DNA from: Flavobacterium frigidarium DSM 17623
Lineage (GTDB): Bacteria; Bacteroidota; Bacteroidia; Flavobacteriales; Flavobacteriaceae
Direction: 5' to 3'
Length of the DNA stretch: 64,000 nucleotides
Assembly (NCBI RefSeq): GCF_000425505.1
Contig: NZ_AUDO01000008.1
Coordinates: forward strand, 1 to 64,000
The notes below the pieces were generated by a model that saw only the letters and a list, made by a program, of their open reading frames with translations, had not been told where the DNA came from and searched no databases. A program made the position numbers and the translations under genes. Positions 17,543-27,577 of the stretch are shown one piece after another; within the stretch, counting starts at the first letter, position 1; each line of letters starts with the position of its first letter.

Positions 17543-20500
17543 ATGTCATCAAACAAAAAATACTGGAAAAGTGTTGAGGAACTTGAAAATGGTTCTATTG
17601 TTGAGGCGCTTAGAAATAACGAATTTGTTGAAGCAATTCCTACTGATGAATTCTTAGGAAACGATGATGCGATGTCATCTTCTTCAACTTCACGTCGTGA
17701 TTTTTTAAAGTACGTAGGGTTTAGTACTGCGGCAGCTACCTTAGCAGCATGCGAAGGTCCTGTTAACAAGTCGATACCTTATGTATTACAACCAGAACAA
17801 ATCATTCCTGGAGTAGCTGATTATTATGCTACTTCTGTATTTGATGGTTTTGATTTTGCAAATCTTCTTGTTAAAACACGCGAAGGACGTCCTATTAAAA
17901 TAGATAATAATACTATTGCAGGAGCTAAATTTGCAGCAAACGCTAGAATTCACGCGTCAATTTTATCACTATATGATAACATGCGTTTGAAGCAACCCAT
18001 GATTGACGGAAAAGATAGTTCATGGTCAGCAGTCGATGCAAAGATCAAAACTAGTTTAGCTGAAGCTAAGTCAACTGGAGGTCAAGTAGTGTTGTTAACA
18101 AATACATTAGCTAGTCCATCTACTGAAAAATTGATTAGTGAGTTTATTTCTCTTAATCCATCTGCTAAGCATGTGGTTTACGATGCGGTATCTTCTTCAG
18201 AAGCTTTAGATGCTTTTGAATCAGTTTACGGAGAAAGAGCTTTAGTTGATTATGATTTTTCAAAAGCTTCTTTAATTGTGTCTATTGGTGCTGATTTCTT
18301 AGGAGACTGGCAAGGTGGTGGATATGATTCAGGGTATGCTAAAGGTAGAATTCCACAAAATGGAAAAATGTCACGTCACTTTCAATTAGAGGCTAACATG
18401 ACATTATCTGGAGCTGCTGCTGATAAGCGATTAGCTATGACTGTAGCAAATCAAAAGCAAGCTTTAGTTCAAATATACAATATCGTTACTGGAGCCTCTG
18501 TTCCTGTAAGTTTAGATGCTAAGTTTAAAACTGATGTTACTAAGGCTGGTCAACAGTTGAAGGCTGCTGGTGCAAACGGTGTTTTAGTCTCTGGTATTCA
18601 AGATAAAAATGCTCAGTTATTAGTTTTAGCTATTAACCAAGCATTGTCAAGTAGTGCTTACAGTACTGCAGGAGTTAGACAAATCAGAAAAGGTTCGAAT
18701 GAGAAAGTAGCTCAATTGTTACAAGATATGAAGGCGGGTAGCGTTCATACTTTGTTAATGAGTGGTGTTAATCCAGTTTATACTTTAGCTGATTCTGCTA
18801 TGTTTGTAGATGGACTTAAGAAAGTTAAGACTTCGGTAGCATTTTCTACAAAGGAAGATGAGACGGCTTCATTAACTACTATTGCTGCAGCTGTTCCTCA
18901 TTATTTAGAGTCGTGGGGAGATTTAAGTTTAACAAAAGGATCTTATAGTTTAACGCAACCAACAATACGTCCATTATTCGATACAAAACAATTTCAAGAA
19001 GTTTTGATGTCTTTAAATGGTACTGCAGGTTCTTATTATGATTATTTAAAAGGAGCTTCTGCTTCGGTGATGGCTGGTACAACTTGGAATAAAGTGCTAC
19101 ATGATGGTATCGTTGTTTCGGAATCAGCTGGTTTATCAGGTGGAAGTGCAGATTTCTCTGGAGCTGCTGCTTCCTTAGCTCAATCTAAGCCTAGTAAAGG
19201 TTTTGAATTAGTATTGTATACTAAAACAGGAATGGGTGATGGTCAACAAGCTAATAATCCATGGTTGCAAGAGTTTCCAGACCCTATTACTAGAGTGTCA
19301 TGGGATAATTATGTAACTGTTTCTAATGCTGATGCAAAAGAGCTAGGATTAAGTAATGAGATTGTTGCTAATGGTGGTTTAAACGGAAGTTATGCCAACT
19401 TGACAACTGCTGGAGGTCTTAAATTAGAGAATGTTCCAGTTATTGTTCAACCAGGTCAAGCTGTTGGAACTATTGGTTTGTCTCTGGGTTACGGTCGTAA
19501 AGCGGCTATGAAAGAAGAAATGATGGTAGGTGTAAATGCTTACTCTCTATATAAAGGATTTAATGAATTGCAAGCTGTTACTTTGGAAAAAGCTTCAGGT
19601 GAGCATGAGTTTGCTTCTGTTCAAGGACAAAAAACCTTGATGGGTAGAGGAGATATTATCAAAGAAACTACTTTGGAGATCTTCAATACTAAGGATGCTA
19701 AAGTTTGGAATGAAGTTCCTATGGTATCTTTAAACCATGAAGAAGTTGCCGGTACAACTGTTGATTTATGGGATTCGTTTGATCGTTCAGTAGGACATCA
19801 CTTTAACTTATCAATTGACTTGAACGCGTGTACTGGATGTGGGGCTTGTGTAATTGCTTGTCATGCTGAAAATAACGTTCCTGTAGTAGGTAAGTCTGAA
19901 GTTAGAAGAAGTCGTGATATGCACTGGTTGCGTATTGATAGATACTACTCTTCTGAAAGTACTTTTGCTGAGGATAACGAAAGAAAGGATAATATAGCTG
20001 GATTGTCTAGTTCTTTGTCTACTTTTAACGAGATGGAAAAAGCAGGAGATAATCCTCAAGTTTCATTTCAACCAGTAATGTGTCAACATTGTAATCATGC
20101 TCCTTGTGAGACTGTTTGTCCTGTTGCTGCAACATCACATAGTCGTCAAGGTCAAAACCATATGGCGTATAATAGATGTGTTGGTACACGTTACTGTGCA
20201 AACAACTGTCCTTATAAAGTACGTCGTTTCAACTGGTTCTTATACAATAAAAACAGCGAATTTGATTATCATATGAATGATGATTTAGGTCGTATGGTAT
20301 TGAATCCTGATGTTAACGTTCGTTCTCGTGGAGTTATGGAGAAATGTTCAATGTGTATTCAAATGACACAAGCGACTATTCTAAATGCAAAAAGAGAAGG
20401 AAGATCAATTGTTGATGGAGAATTTCAAACTGCATGTTCAAATGCTTGTTCTACTGGAGCAATGGTCTTTGGAGATGTTAATGATAATCAAAGTAAAGTT

Positions 20501-20596
20501 ACAAAATTAGCTGCGGATGATAGAATGTATCATTTGTTAGAGCATGTTGGAACAAAACCTAATGTGATTTATCATGTTAAAGTTAGAAATACCTAG
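17543..20596 (+). CDS. actB: Alternative complex III subunit ActB, iron-sulfur/molybdopterin-like protein
   Basis: A 1017-aa periplasm-facing subunit. A twin-arginine motif S-R-R-D-F-L (R51-R52) lies well inside the N-terminus and is followed by a hydrophobic stretch and a lipobox ending at C70, so Tat export with lipid anchoring is likely. The middle resembles molybdopterin oxidoreductases, which in this family hold no cofactor. The C-terminal third has four cysteine clusters for Fe-S centres: CTGCGACVIAC, CQHCNHAPCETVC, CVGTRYCANNC and CSMC with a later CSNAC. It carries electrons from the quinol site in ActC to the hemes of ActA. Confidence 0.93.
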   Translation: MSSNKKYWKSVEELENGSIVEALRNNEFVEAIPTDEFLGNDDAMSSSSTSRRDFLKYVGFSTAAATLAACEGPVNKSIPYVLQPEQIIPGVADYYATSVFDGFDFANLLVKTREGRPIKIDNNTIAGAKFAANARIHASILSLYDNMRLKQPMIDGKDSSWSAVDAKIKTSLAEAKSTGGQVVLLTNTLASPSTEKLISEFISLNPSAKHVVYDAVSSSEALDAFESVYGERALVDYDFSKASLIVSIGADFLGDWQGGGYDSGYAKGRIPQNGKMSRHFQLEANMTLSGAAADKRLAMTVANQKQALVQIYNIVTGASVPVSLDAKFKTDVTKAGQQLKAAGANGVLVSGIQDKNAQLLVLAINQALSSSAYSTAGVRQIRKGSNEKVAQLLQDMKAGSVHTLLMSGVNPVYTLADSAMFVDGLKKVKTSVAFSTKEDETASLTTIAAAVPHYLESWGDLSLTKGSYSLTQPTIRPLFDTKQFQEVLMSLNGTAGSYYDYLKGASASVMAGTTWNKVLHDGIVVSESAGLSGGSADFSGAAASLAQSKPSKGFELVLYTKTGMGDGQQANNPWLQEFPDPITRVSWDNYVTVSNADAKELGLSNEIVANGGLNGSYANLTTAGGLKLENVPVIVQPGQAVGTIGLSLGYGRKAAMKEEMMVGVNAYSLYKGFNELQAVTLEKASGEHEFASVQGQKTLMGRGDIIKETTLEIFNTKDAKVWNEVPMVSLNHEEVAGTTVDLWDSFDRSVGHHFNLSIDLNACTGCGACVIACHAENNVPVVGKSEVRRSRDMHWLRIDRYYSSESTFAEDNERKDNIAGLSSSLSTFNEMEKAGDNPQVSFQPVMCQHCNHAPCETVCPVAATSHSRQGQNHMAYNRCVGTRYCANNCPYKVRRFNWFLYNKNSEFDYHMNDDLGRMVLNPDVNVRSRGVMEKCSMCIQMTQATILNAKREGRSIVDGEFQTACSNACSTGAMVFGDVNDNQSKVTKLAADDRMYHLLEHVGTKPNVIYHVKVRNT

Positions 20597-20634
20597 TAAA
20601 AAAAAATATTAATTAAGAAACAAGATAAAGGATT

Positions 20635-22038
20635 ATGTCGTCTCACTACGAAGCAACCATTAGAAAACCTTTAGTTATAGGTGATAAATCTTATCACGAC
20701 GTAACAGTAGATATTGCTGCACCTGTTGAAGGTAAAGCTAATAAACATTGGTGGATTGTATTTTCAATCGCACTAGCTGCTTTCCTTTGGGGAATAGGTT
20801 GTATTATTTACACTGTATCTACAGGTATTGGAACATGGGGATTAAATAAAACTGTTGGATGGGCCTGGGATATCACTAACTTCGTTTGGTGGGTTGGTAT
20901 TGGTCACGCAGGAACATTAATTTCCGCCGTTCTATTATTATTCCGTCAACGATGGAGAATGGCAATTAACCGTTCTGCTGAAGCGATGACAATTTTCTCA
21001 GTTATTCAAGCGGGTTTATTCCCAATCATTCACATGGGTCGTCCATGGCTTGCTTACTGGGTACTTCCTATACCAAATCAATTTGGATCATTATGGGTGA
21101 ATTTTAACTCACCTTTACTATGGGATGTATTTGCAATTTCAACGTATTTATCTGTGTCGCTAGTTTTCTGGTGGACTGGTTTACTTCCTGATTTTGCTAT
21201 GCTTAGAGATAGAGCGATTACTCCTTTTAATAAAAGAATTTATTCTATCCTTAGTTTTGGATGGAGTGGTAGAGCTAAGGACTGGCAGCGTTTTGAAGAA
21301 GTATCTTTAGTGTTAGCTGGTTTAGCTACTCCTTTGGTACTGTCTGTACACACGATTGTATCGATGGACTTTGCTACATCCGTTATTCCTGGATGGCATA
21401 CTACGATTTTCCCTCCATACTTTGTTGCAGGAGCGGTTTTTTCAGGATTTGCAATGGTAAATACGCTATTGATTATCATGAGAAAAGTTTCTAATCTTGA
21501 GGCCTATATCACTTTACAGCATATTGAATTGATGAATATCGTAATTATGATTACAGGATCTATCGTAGGTGTTGCTTACATTACTGAGTTATTTATTGCT
21601 TGGTATTCTGGAGTTGAATATGAGCAATATGCCTTCTTAAATAGAGCTACAGGTCCTTACTGGTGGGCTTACTGGTCAATGATGACTTGTAATGTGTTTT
21701 CTCCACAATTTATGTGGTCTAAAAAATTAAGAACTAGTATTATGTTCTCTTTCGTTATTTCGATTGTAGTAAACATAGGGATGTGGTTTGAAAGATTTGT
21801 AATTATTGTTACTTCATTACATAGAGATTATTTACCATCTTCTTGGACAATGTTCTCACCTACATTTGTAGATATTGGTATATTCATTGGAACAATAGGT
21901 TTCTTCTTTGTGTTGTTTTTATTATATTCTAGAACATTCCCAGTGATTGCTCAAGCAGAGGTAAAAACTATTTTGAAGGGAACTGGAGATAATTACAAGA
22001 GAGAAAGAGAAGCAAATAAAGATACACATCATGAATAA
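20635..22038 (+). CDS. actC: Alternative complex III subunit ActC (NrfD-like)
   Basis: A 467-aa multispanning membrane protein of the NrfD/PsrC family. Starting near residue 38 there are about ten hydrophobic helices. Recognisable segments are FVWWVGIGHAGTLISAVLLL, which carries a conserved His, and MGRPWLAYWVLP. NrfD-type subunits hold the menaquinol-binding site and possibly a proton path. Its last codons overlap actD by 8 bases (ATGAATAA at 22031-22038), which suggests coupled translation. Confidence 0.93.
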   Translation: MSSHYEATIRKPLVIGDKSYHDVTVDIAAPVEGKANKHWWIVFSIALAAFLWGIGCIIYTVSTGIGTWGLNKTVGWAWDITNFVWWVGIGHAGTLISAVLLLFRQRWRMAINRSAEAMTIFSVIQAGLFPIIHMGRPWLAYWVLPIPNQFGSLWVNFNSPLLWDVFAISTYLSVSLVFWWTGLLPDFAMLRDRAITPFNKRIYSILSFGWSGRAKDWQRFEEVSLVLAGLATPLVLSVHTIVSMDFATSVIPGWHTTIFPPYFVAGAVFSGFAMVNTLLIIMRKVSNLEAYITLQHIELMNIVIMITGSIVGVAYITELFIAWYSGVEYEQYAFLNRATGPYWWAYWSMMTCNVFSPQFMWSKKLRTSIMFSFVISIVVNIGMWFERFVIIVTSLHRDYLPSSWTMFSPTFVDIGIFIGTIGFFFVLFLLYSRTFPVIAQAEVKTILKGTGDNYKREREANKDTHHE

Positions 22039-22555
22039 TAGAGTAATATACGCCATTTATAATGACGATGATATTTTGATGGATGCGGTTAAGAAAACTA
22101 GAGCAGCTCATCATCATATTGAAGAGGTTTTTACACCATTCCCGGTTCACGGATTGGATAAAGCAATGGGATTAGCACCTTCTAGGCTTGCAATTTGTGC
22201 CTTCATTTACGGATGTATTGGTATTACATTTGCAACTTTAATGATGAATTTCATCATGATTCAAGACTGGCCTCAAGATATTGGAGGTAAGCCAAGTTTT
22301 AGCTACATTCAAAACATGCCAGCTTTTGTTCCAATTATGTTTGAGATGACTGTATTTTTTGCAGCGCATTTAATGGTTCTTACTTTCTATATGAGAAGTA
22401 GAATTTGGCCATTTAAAGAAGCAGAAAATCCGGATGTTAGAACTACTGATGACCACTTCTTAATGGAAGTTTCCATTAATAATAATGAAGAAGAGTTAGT
22501 TTCTTTTTTCCAAAATACAGGAGCTGTAGAAGTTAAAGTAATAGAAAAGAATTAA
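22031..22555 (+). CDS. actD: Alternative complex III subunit ActD (DUF3341)
   Basis: A 174-aa DUF3341 protein with a soluble N-terminal part that includes the DUF3341-like segment VFTPFPVHGLDKAMGL. Two transmembrane helices follow, near residues 52-75 and 100-122. In the known complex this subunit packs against the membrane core formed by ActC and ActF. Its start overlaps the end of actC, and actE follows after 7 bases. Confidence 0.92.
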   Translation: MNNRVIYAIYNDDDILMDAVKKTRAAHHHIEEVFTPFPVHGLDKAMGLAPSRLAICAFIYGCIGITFATLMMNFIMIQDWPQDIGGKPSFSYIQNMPAFVPIMFEMTVFFAAHLMVLTFYMRSRIWPFKEAENPDVRTTDDHFLMEVSINNNEEELVSFFQNTGAVEVKVIEKN

Positions 22556-22562
22556 TTTAGAT

Positions 22563-23108
22563 ATGAAAACCGTATATAAAATAACACTATTATTTGGTTT
22601 TGCTATGTTAATAGCATCATGCCACAATAATAAAGCGCCAAATTACCAGTACTTTCCTAATATGTATGAGTCTGTAGGTTATGAAACCTATTCTGAATCA
22701 AAGGCATTTAAAAATGGTAAAGAAGGTCAACTTCCAGTAGATGGTACTATAAACAGAGGTTTTGAAACTTTTGAATATGCTAACACTACAGAAGATTACA
22801 ATAGATCAAAGATTGATCTTGTTTCTCCATTAGACTCTTTAGATAGAAATAATGGTAAAGGACAAGAGTTATTTGATATTTACTGTATTAGCTGCCATGG
22901 AGCATCTGGTAATGGAAAAGGAAAATTAGTAGAAAGAGAAAAATTCTTAGGGGTTCCTAGCTATGCTGATAGGGAAATTACTGAAGGAAGCGTTTTCTTT
23001 GTTGTGACTTATGGTTTAAACTCAATGGGTTCACATGCAAATCAATTAAGTGCACATGAACGTTGGTTAGTTGCTGACTATGTCCTTAAACTAAAAAGCC
23101 AATTATAA
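22563..23108 (+). CDS. actE: Alternative complex III subunit ActE, monoheme cytochrome c lipoprotein
   Basis: A 181-aa lipoprotein with a lipobox ending at C20 (AMLIASC) and one heme site, CISCH at residues 108-112. A likely Met axial ligand lies in the LNSMGSHANQL segment. In alternative complex III it sits beside ActA and completes the heme wire. The stop codon is followed directly by the actF region, where the frame begins with TTG TTG; the ATG at 23136 is preferred for actF. Confidence 0.9.
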   Translation: MKTVYKITLLFGFAMLIASCHNNKAPNYQYFPNMYESVGYETYSESKAFKNGKEGQLPVDGTINRGFETFEYANTTEDYNRSKIDLVSPLDSLDRNNGKGQELFDIYCISCHGASGNGKGKLVEREKFLGVPSYADREITEGSVFFVVTYGLNSMGSHANQLSAHERWLVADYVLKLKSQL

Positions 23109-23135
23109 TTGTTGAACAAACTGATCGTAATAGAT

Positions 23136-24488
23136 ATGTATACATTTTCAAGTAAATTAAAGACTCTTTCTTTCATCTTAATGGCCGTAGGTATATTAGG
23201 AATAGGATTTGGTTTTTATAGCGCGCCAAAGGACATTCACGAAGTGGAAACTCTTTTAGCTGCAGAAAGTCACGGTGCTCATGGTGAGAGTGCATCGCAT
23301 GGTGATGCGCACTCTTCTGAGGGAGAACACGTCCAAACAGCTGGTCATGCTGCTACTGAGGCAGATGCAGCAGCAAAACATGAGGAACATTTAACTCACG
23401 TTTTGCATGAATTACAGAATAAGCCATGGGCAGCATTATATGTTGCTTGTATTTTCTTTATGCTTCTTTCAATGGGAGTCTTAGCATTTTATGCTATTCA
23501 ACAAGTTGCTCAGGCAGGTTGGTCTCCAGTTTTGTTTAGAGTTATGCAGGGAATTACAGCGTATTTGCCTTGGGGATCTGTGATATTCTTTATCATTTTA
23601 ATTTTATGTGGTCTACACTTCAATCACTTGTTTATCTGGTTAGATCCAGAGGTTGTTGCTCATGATCCGTTAATTGCTAATAAGGCAGGGTACTTAAACT
23701 TTCCTTTTTGGATTGTAAGAGCTGCTATTTTCTTAATCGGTTGGAACCTTTACAGATTCTATTCTGCTAAAAATTGTTTGGCTCAAGATGAAGCTAATGA
23801 TGATTTATTTTACAAGAAAAATTTCAATATCTCTGCGATGTTTTTAGTTTTCTTTATTGTAACTGAATCTATTATGTCTTGGGACTGGATCATGTCTATA
23901 GACCCACATTGGTACAGCACATTATTTGGATGGTATGTTTTTGCAAGTTTCTTTGTAAGTGGTATCACAATGATTGCAATGGTTACTGTTTACTTAAAAT
24001 CTAGAGGTTTCTTAGAATATGTAAATACAAGTCATATCCATGATTTAGCTAAATTTATGTTTGGTATTAGTATTTTCTGGACTTACTTATGGTTCTCTCA
24101 ATTCATGTTGATTTGGTATGCAAATATTCCTGAAGAAATTACGTACTTCATAACAAGAATTCAACTGTATAACTTACCATTCTTTGGAGCTGTTGTTATG
24201 AACTTTGTATTCCCATTGTTAATTTTAGTTAATACTGACTTTAAAAGAATTACTTGGGTGATTGTTATGGCTGGAGTTGTTATCTTAGCAGGACATTATA
24301 TTGACTTTTTTAATATGATCATGCCAGGAACTGTAGGTGATAAATGGTTCATCGGAATACCAGAAATTGCTTCTGTGTTGTTCTTCTTAGGTTTATTTGT
24401 TTTTGTTGTTTTCACTGCATTAACCAAAGCTCCTTTGTTACCAAAAAGAAATCCTTATATCGAAGAGAGTAAGCATTTTCATTATTAA
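23136..24488 (+). CDS. actF: Alternative complex III subunit ActF
   Basis: A 450-aa integral membrane protein of the NrfD-like ActF group, with about ten transmembrane helices. After the first helix (about residues 9-27) comes a His- and Ala-rich periplasmic stretch of some 50 residues (around residues 40-95, e.g. SHGDAHSSEGEH). The frame is open upstream to a TTG at 23109, but the ATG gives a normal membrane N-terminus MYTFSSKLK. ActF pairs with ActC in the membrane core. The gene is followed after 19 bases by coxB. Confidence 0.9.
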   Translation: MYTFSSKLKTLSFILMAVGILGIGFGFYSAPKDIHEVETLLAAESHGAHGESASHGDAHSSEGEHVQTAGHAATEADAAAKHEEHLTHVLHELQNKPWAALYVACIFFMLLSMGVLAFYAIQQVAQAGWSPVLFRVMQGITAYLPWGSVIFFIILILCGLHFNHLFIWLDPEVVAHDPLIANKAGYLNFPFWIVRAAIFLIGWNLYRFYSAKNCLAQDEANDDLFYKKNFNISAMFLVFFIVTESIMSWDWIMSIDPHWYSTLFGWYVFASFFVSGITMIAMVTVYLKSRGFLEYVNTSHIHDLAKFMFGISIFWTYLWFSQFMLIWYANIPEEITYFITRIQLYNLPFFGAVVMNFVFPLLILVNTDFKRITWVIVMAGVVILAGHYIDFFNMIMPGTVGDKWFIGIPEIASVLFFLGLFVFVVFTALTKAPLLPKRNPYIEESKHFHY

Positions 24489-24507
24489 TATTTAAAGAAA
24501 TAAACAG

Positions 24508-25671
24508 ATGACAAGTTTGTTGGTAATTATAGTTTTAGTTTTATTAGCCGTTGCATTATGGCAATTGACAAAAATATTTGATTTAACTCAAGTTGGATCA
24601 AATAGAGATAGTTCTGAAGTAGCGACTGATAATGATAATAATATTCAAGGATATTTAATGTTTGGCTTTCTTGCTTTCATTTATATATTTTCGATATATG
24701 GATTGTTTGCTTGGGGTGGTTTAGTATTACACACTCCTGCTTCTGCACATGGTGCATTGGTTGACAATCTAATGAACATTTCATGGGTTCTTTTATTCAC
24801 TGTTCAAGCGATTACACAAGTTTTATTACACTATTTTGCTTTTAAATATAGAGGTAAACAAGGTCAAAAAGCTTTATACTTTGCTGATAATAATAAATTA
24901 GAGGCAATATGGAGTATTATTCCTGCAGTAGTTTTAGCTGGATTAATTCTTTACGGATTATACGCTTGGACCAACATTATGTTTATCGATGATGAAGATG
25001 ATACTGTTGTTGTCGAATTGTATGCACAGCAATTTAAATGGACTGCTCGATATGCTGGAGAAGATAATGTTTTAGGTAAAGCAAATGTTAGGTATATTGA
25101 AGGTATTAATACTTTAGGTGTTGATATGTCTGATCCTTACGCTCAAGATGATATTGTTGTATCTGAATTACATATTCCTAAAGGTAGAAAAATTCATTTC
25201 AAAATGAGATCTCAAGATGTTTTACACTCAGCGTATATGCCTTATTTTAGAGCGCAGATGAACTGTGTTCCTGGAATGGTTACTGAGTTTGCTTTTGAAC
25301 CAGTTTACACTACAGCAGAATATAGAGAGTTGCCTTATATGGTTGAAAAAGTATCTCATATTAATGAACTTAGAGCTAAAAAGAGTATCGATATTGTTGC
25401 CAAAGGTGGTACTGCATTAGACCCTTATACTTTTGATTATCTACTACTTTGTAATAAAATTTGTGGTGCGTCTCACTACAATATGCAAATGAAAATTGTT
25501 GTAGATACTCCAGAAGACTATAAAAAATGGGTTGCTGAGCAAGCGCTTTTAGCACAACAAGTTAAAGAGTCTAAAGCTGCTCCAGCTGATGCTACTGCTA
25601 CGGCAGGTGCTACTACTGATACTGTTGCGGTAAAAGATACTATTGCTGTTTCTGTAATAGCAAAAAAATAA
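24508..25671 (+). CDS. coxB: Cytochrome c oxidase subunit II
   Basis: A 387-aa subunit with an extra N-terminal helix, two further helices near 50-75 and 85-113, and a periplasmic cupredoxin domain. The CuA ligands are present: H240 (VLHSAY), then C315-x3-C319-x3-H323-x2-M326 in CNKICGASHYNM. No heme motif follows, so this is an aa3-type rather than a caa3-type subunit. The Ala/Thr-rich C-terminal tail looks disordered. Its place behind actF fits the known supercomplex of alternative complex III with the oxidase. Confidence 0.95.
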   Translation: MTSLLVIIVLVLLAVALWQLTKIFDLTQVGSNRDSSEVATDNDNNIQGYLMFGFLAFIYIFSIYGLFAWGGLVLHTPASAHGALVDNLMNISWVLLFTVQAITQVLLHYFAFKYRGKQGQKALYFADNNKLEAIWSIIPAVVLAGLILYGLYAWTNIMFIDDEDDTVVVELYAQQFKWTARYAGEDNVLGKANVRYIEGINTLGVDMSDPYAQDDIVVSELHIPKGRKIHFKMRSQDVLHSAYMPYFRAQMNCVPGMVTEFAFEPVYTTAEYRELPYMVEKVSHINELRAKKSIDIVAKGGTALDPYTFDYLLLCNKICGASHYNMQMKIVVDTPEDYKKWVAEQALLAQQVKESKAAPADATATAGATTDTVAVKDTIAVSVIAKK

Positions 25672-25699
25672 TTATTAAGAAAATTTAAAGTATACATAT

Positions 25700-27496
25700 A
25701 TGTCAGCAGAAGCTCACGATCACGGACACGATCACGAACACGAACATCACCATAAAGAAACGTTCATTACTAAGTATATATTTAGTACTGATCACAAGAT
25801 GATTGCTAAACAATACCTAATTACTGGTATCTTTATGGGAATCATTGGTGTTGGTATGTCGATGCTTTTTAGAATGCAATTGGCATGGCCTGAAGAGTCA
25901 TTTAAAATTTTTAATATCTTACTTGGTGACAAATGGGCACCAGACGGTGTAATGGCTAATGATATTTATTTATCCTTAGTAACCATTCACGGAACTATCA
26001 TGGTATTCTTTGTACTGACAGCCGCTTTGAGTGGTACGTTTAGTAATTTATTGATACCCCTTCAAATTGGTGCTAGAGATATGGCATCAGGTTTTATGAA
26101 TATGGTTTCTTATTGGTTATTCTTTTTATCAAGTGTAATCATGATTTCATCTCTTTTTATTGAGTCAGGCCCTGCAAATTCTGGATGGACAATTTACCCT
26201 CCTCTAAGTGCATTGCCACAAGCTATTTCTGGATCTGGATTAGGTATGACTTTATGGTTAGTTTCTATGGCTATATTTATTGCATCCTCGTTAATGGGGT
26301 CATTAAATTATATCGTTACAGTAATTAACTTGAGAACTAAAGGAATGTCTATGACAAGATTGCCACTTACAATTTGGGCTTTCTTTGTAACTGCTATTAT
26401 TGGAGTTGTTTCTTTTCCAGTTTTATTGTCTGCTGCATTATTATTAATCTTTGACAGAAGTTTTGGTACTTCATTCTTCTTATCAGATATTTATATTGCT
26501 GGTGAAGTTTTACATTATCAAGGTGGATCTCCAGTACTTTTTGAACATTTATTCTGGTTCTTGGGTCACCCTGAAGTTTATATTGTATTGTTACCTGCAT
26601 TAGGTATCACATCAGAAGTTATTGCTACAAATTCTCGTAAGCCTATTTTTGGTTACAGAGCGATGATTATGTCAATCCTTGCGATTGCGTTTTTATCGAC
26701 AATTGTTTGGGGTCACCACATGTTTATCTCAGGAATGAATCCATTCTTAGGATCTGTGTTTACATTTACAACTTTGTTGATTGCAATTCCGTCTGCTGTA
26801 AAAGCATTCAACTACATTACAACTTTATGGAAAGGTAACTTGCAGTTAAATCCTGCTATGTTGTTCTCAATTGGATTAGTTTCTACTTTCATTACTGGAG
26901 GTTTAACTGGAATCATCCTTGGGGATAGTACACTTGATATTAATGTTCACGATACTTACTTTGTTGTAGCTCACTTTCACTTAGTAATGGGTATCTCTGC
27001 ACTTTATGGAATGTTTGCGGGTATTTACCACTGGTTTCCAAAAATGTTCGGAAGAATGTTAAACAAAAATTTAGGATATGTTCACTTTTGGGTAACTGCA
27101 ATTTGTGCTTATGGAGTATTCTTCCCGATGCACTTTATTGGATTAGCTGGTCTACCTAGACGTTACTATACAAACACTAACTTTCCATTATTTGATGATT
27201 TACAAAACGTAAATGTATTAATTACAACTTTTGCTTTAGTTGGTGGAGCTTTCCAATTAGTATTTTTATATAACTTCTTTAGTAGTATTTTCTACGGTAA
27301 GAAAGCAGTTCAAAATCCATGGAGATCAAATACTTTAGAATGGACTACACCAGTAGAACACATTCACGGTAACTGGCCAGGTGAAATTCCAGAAGTACAC
27401 AGATGGCCTTATGATTATAGTAATCCTAATCATGAAGAAGATTTTGTACTACAAACAACACCTATGAAACCTGGTGAAGAAGTATTACATCATTAG
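25700..27496 (+). CDS. coxA: Cytochrome c oxidase subunit I
   Basis: A 598-aa heme-copper oxidase catalytic subunit with 12 transmembrane helices. CuB ligands are visible: H290 in GHPEVY, with E292 and the crosslink Tyr294, and the pair H339-H340 in WGHHMF. Heme ligands lie in the HGTIMVFF and HFHLVMG segments. The Glu and Tyr in HPEVY place it in the A1 group. A His-rich N-terminus (residues 5-18) could help copper delivery (inference). It is last in the act-cox operon and is followed by a strong terminator. Confidence 0.96.
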   Translation: MSAEAHDHGHDHEHEHHHKETFITKYIFSTDHKMIAKQYLITGIFMGIIGVGMSMLFRMQLAWPEESFKIFNILLGDKWAPDGVMANDIYLSLVTIHGTIMVFFVLTAALSGTFSNLLIPLQIGARDMASGFMNMVSYWLFFLSSVIMISSLFIESGPANSGWTIYPPLSALPQAISGSGLGMTLWLVSMAIFIASSLMGSLNYIVTVINLRTKGMSMTRLPLTIWAFFVTAIIGVVSFPVLLSAALLLIFDRSFGTSFFLSDIYIAGEVLHYQGGSPVLFEHLFWFLGHPEVYIVLLPALGITSEVIATNSRKPIFGYRAMIMSILAIAFLSTIVWGHHMFISGMNPFLGSVFTFTTLLIAIPSAVKAFNYITTLWKGNLQLNPAMLFSIGLVSTFITGGLTGIILGDSTLDINVHDTYFVVAHFHLVMGISALYGMFAGIYHWFPKMFGRMLNKNLGYVHFWVTAICAYGVFFPMHFIGLAGLPRRYYTNTNFPLFDDLQNVNVLITTFALVGGAFQLVFLYNFFSSIFYGKKAVQNPWRSNTLEWTTPVEHIHGNWPGEIPEVHRWPYDYSNPNHEEDFVLQTTPMKPGEEVLHH

Positions 27497-27513
27497 TATT
27501 CTAATACACATAA

Positions 27514-27544
27514 AAAATGCCTTTCTATTTTAGAAAGGCATTTT
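27514..27544 (+). terminator. Intrinsic terminator of the act-cox operon
   Basis: A 14-bp stem AAAATGCCTTTCTA/TAGAAAGGCATTTT with loop TTT, 17 bases after the coxA stop. Confidence 0.9.
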
Positions 27545-27565
27545 CTTTTGCATTTAACTTTATAG

Positions 27566-27573
27566 TATCTTTG
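27566..27573 (+). promoter_or_regulatory. -7 element TATCTTTG directly before ruvB
   Basis: An exact TAnnTTTG match that ends four bases before the ruvB ATG. A TTTG lies 15 bases upstream (27547-27550), slightly closer than usual. Transcription would start at or within a few bases of the start codon. Confidence 0.6.
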
Positions 27574-27577
27574 TTTT

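Noticed and set aside
17690..17752. ActB Tat motif lying 50 residues inside the protein, considered as a wrong start
   Set aside because: The upstream frame is coding in character and the late Tat signal is known for ActB-type subunits; no better start exists.
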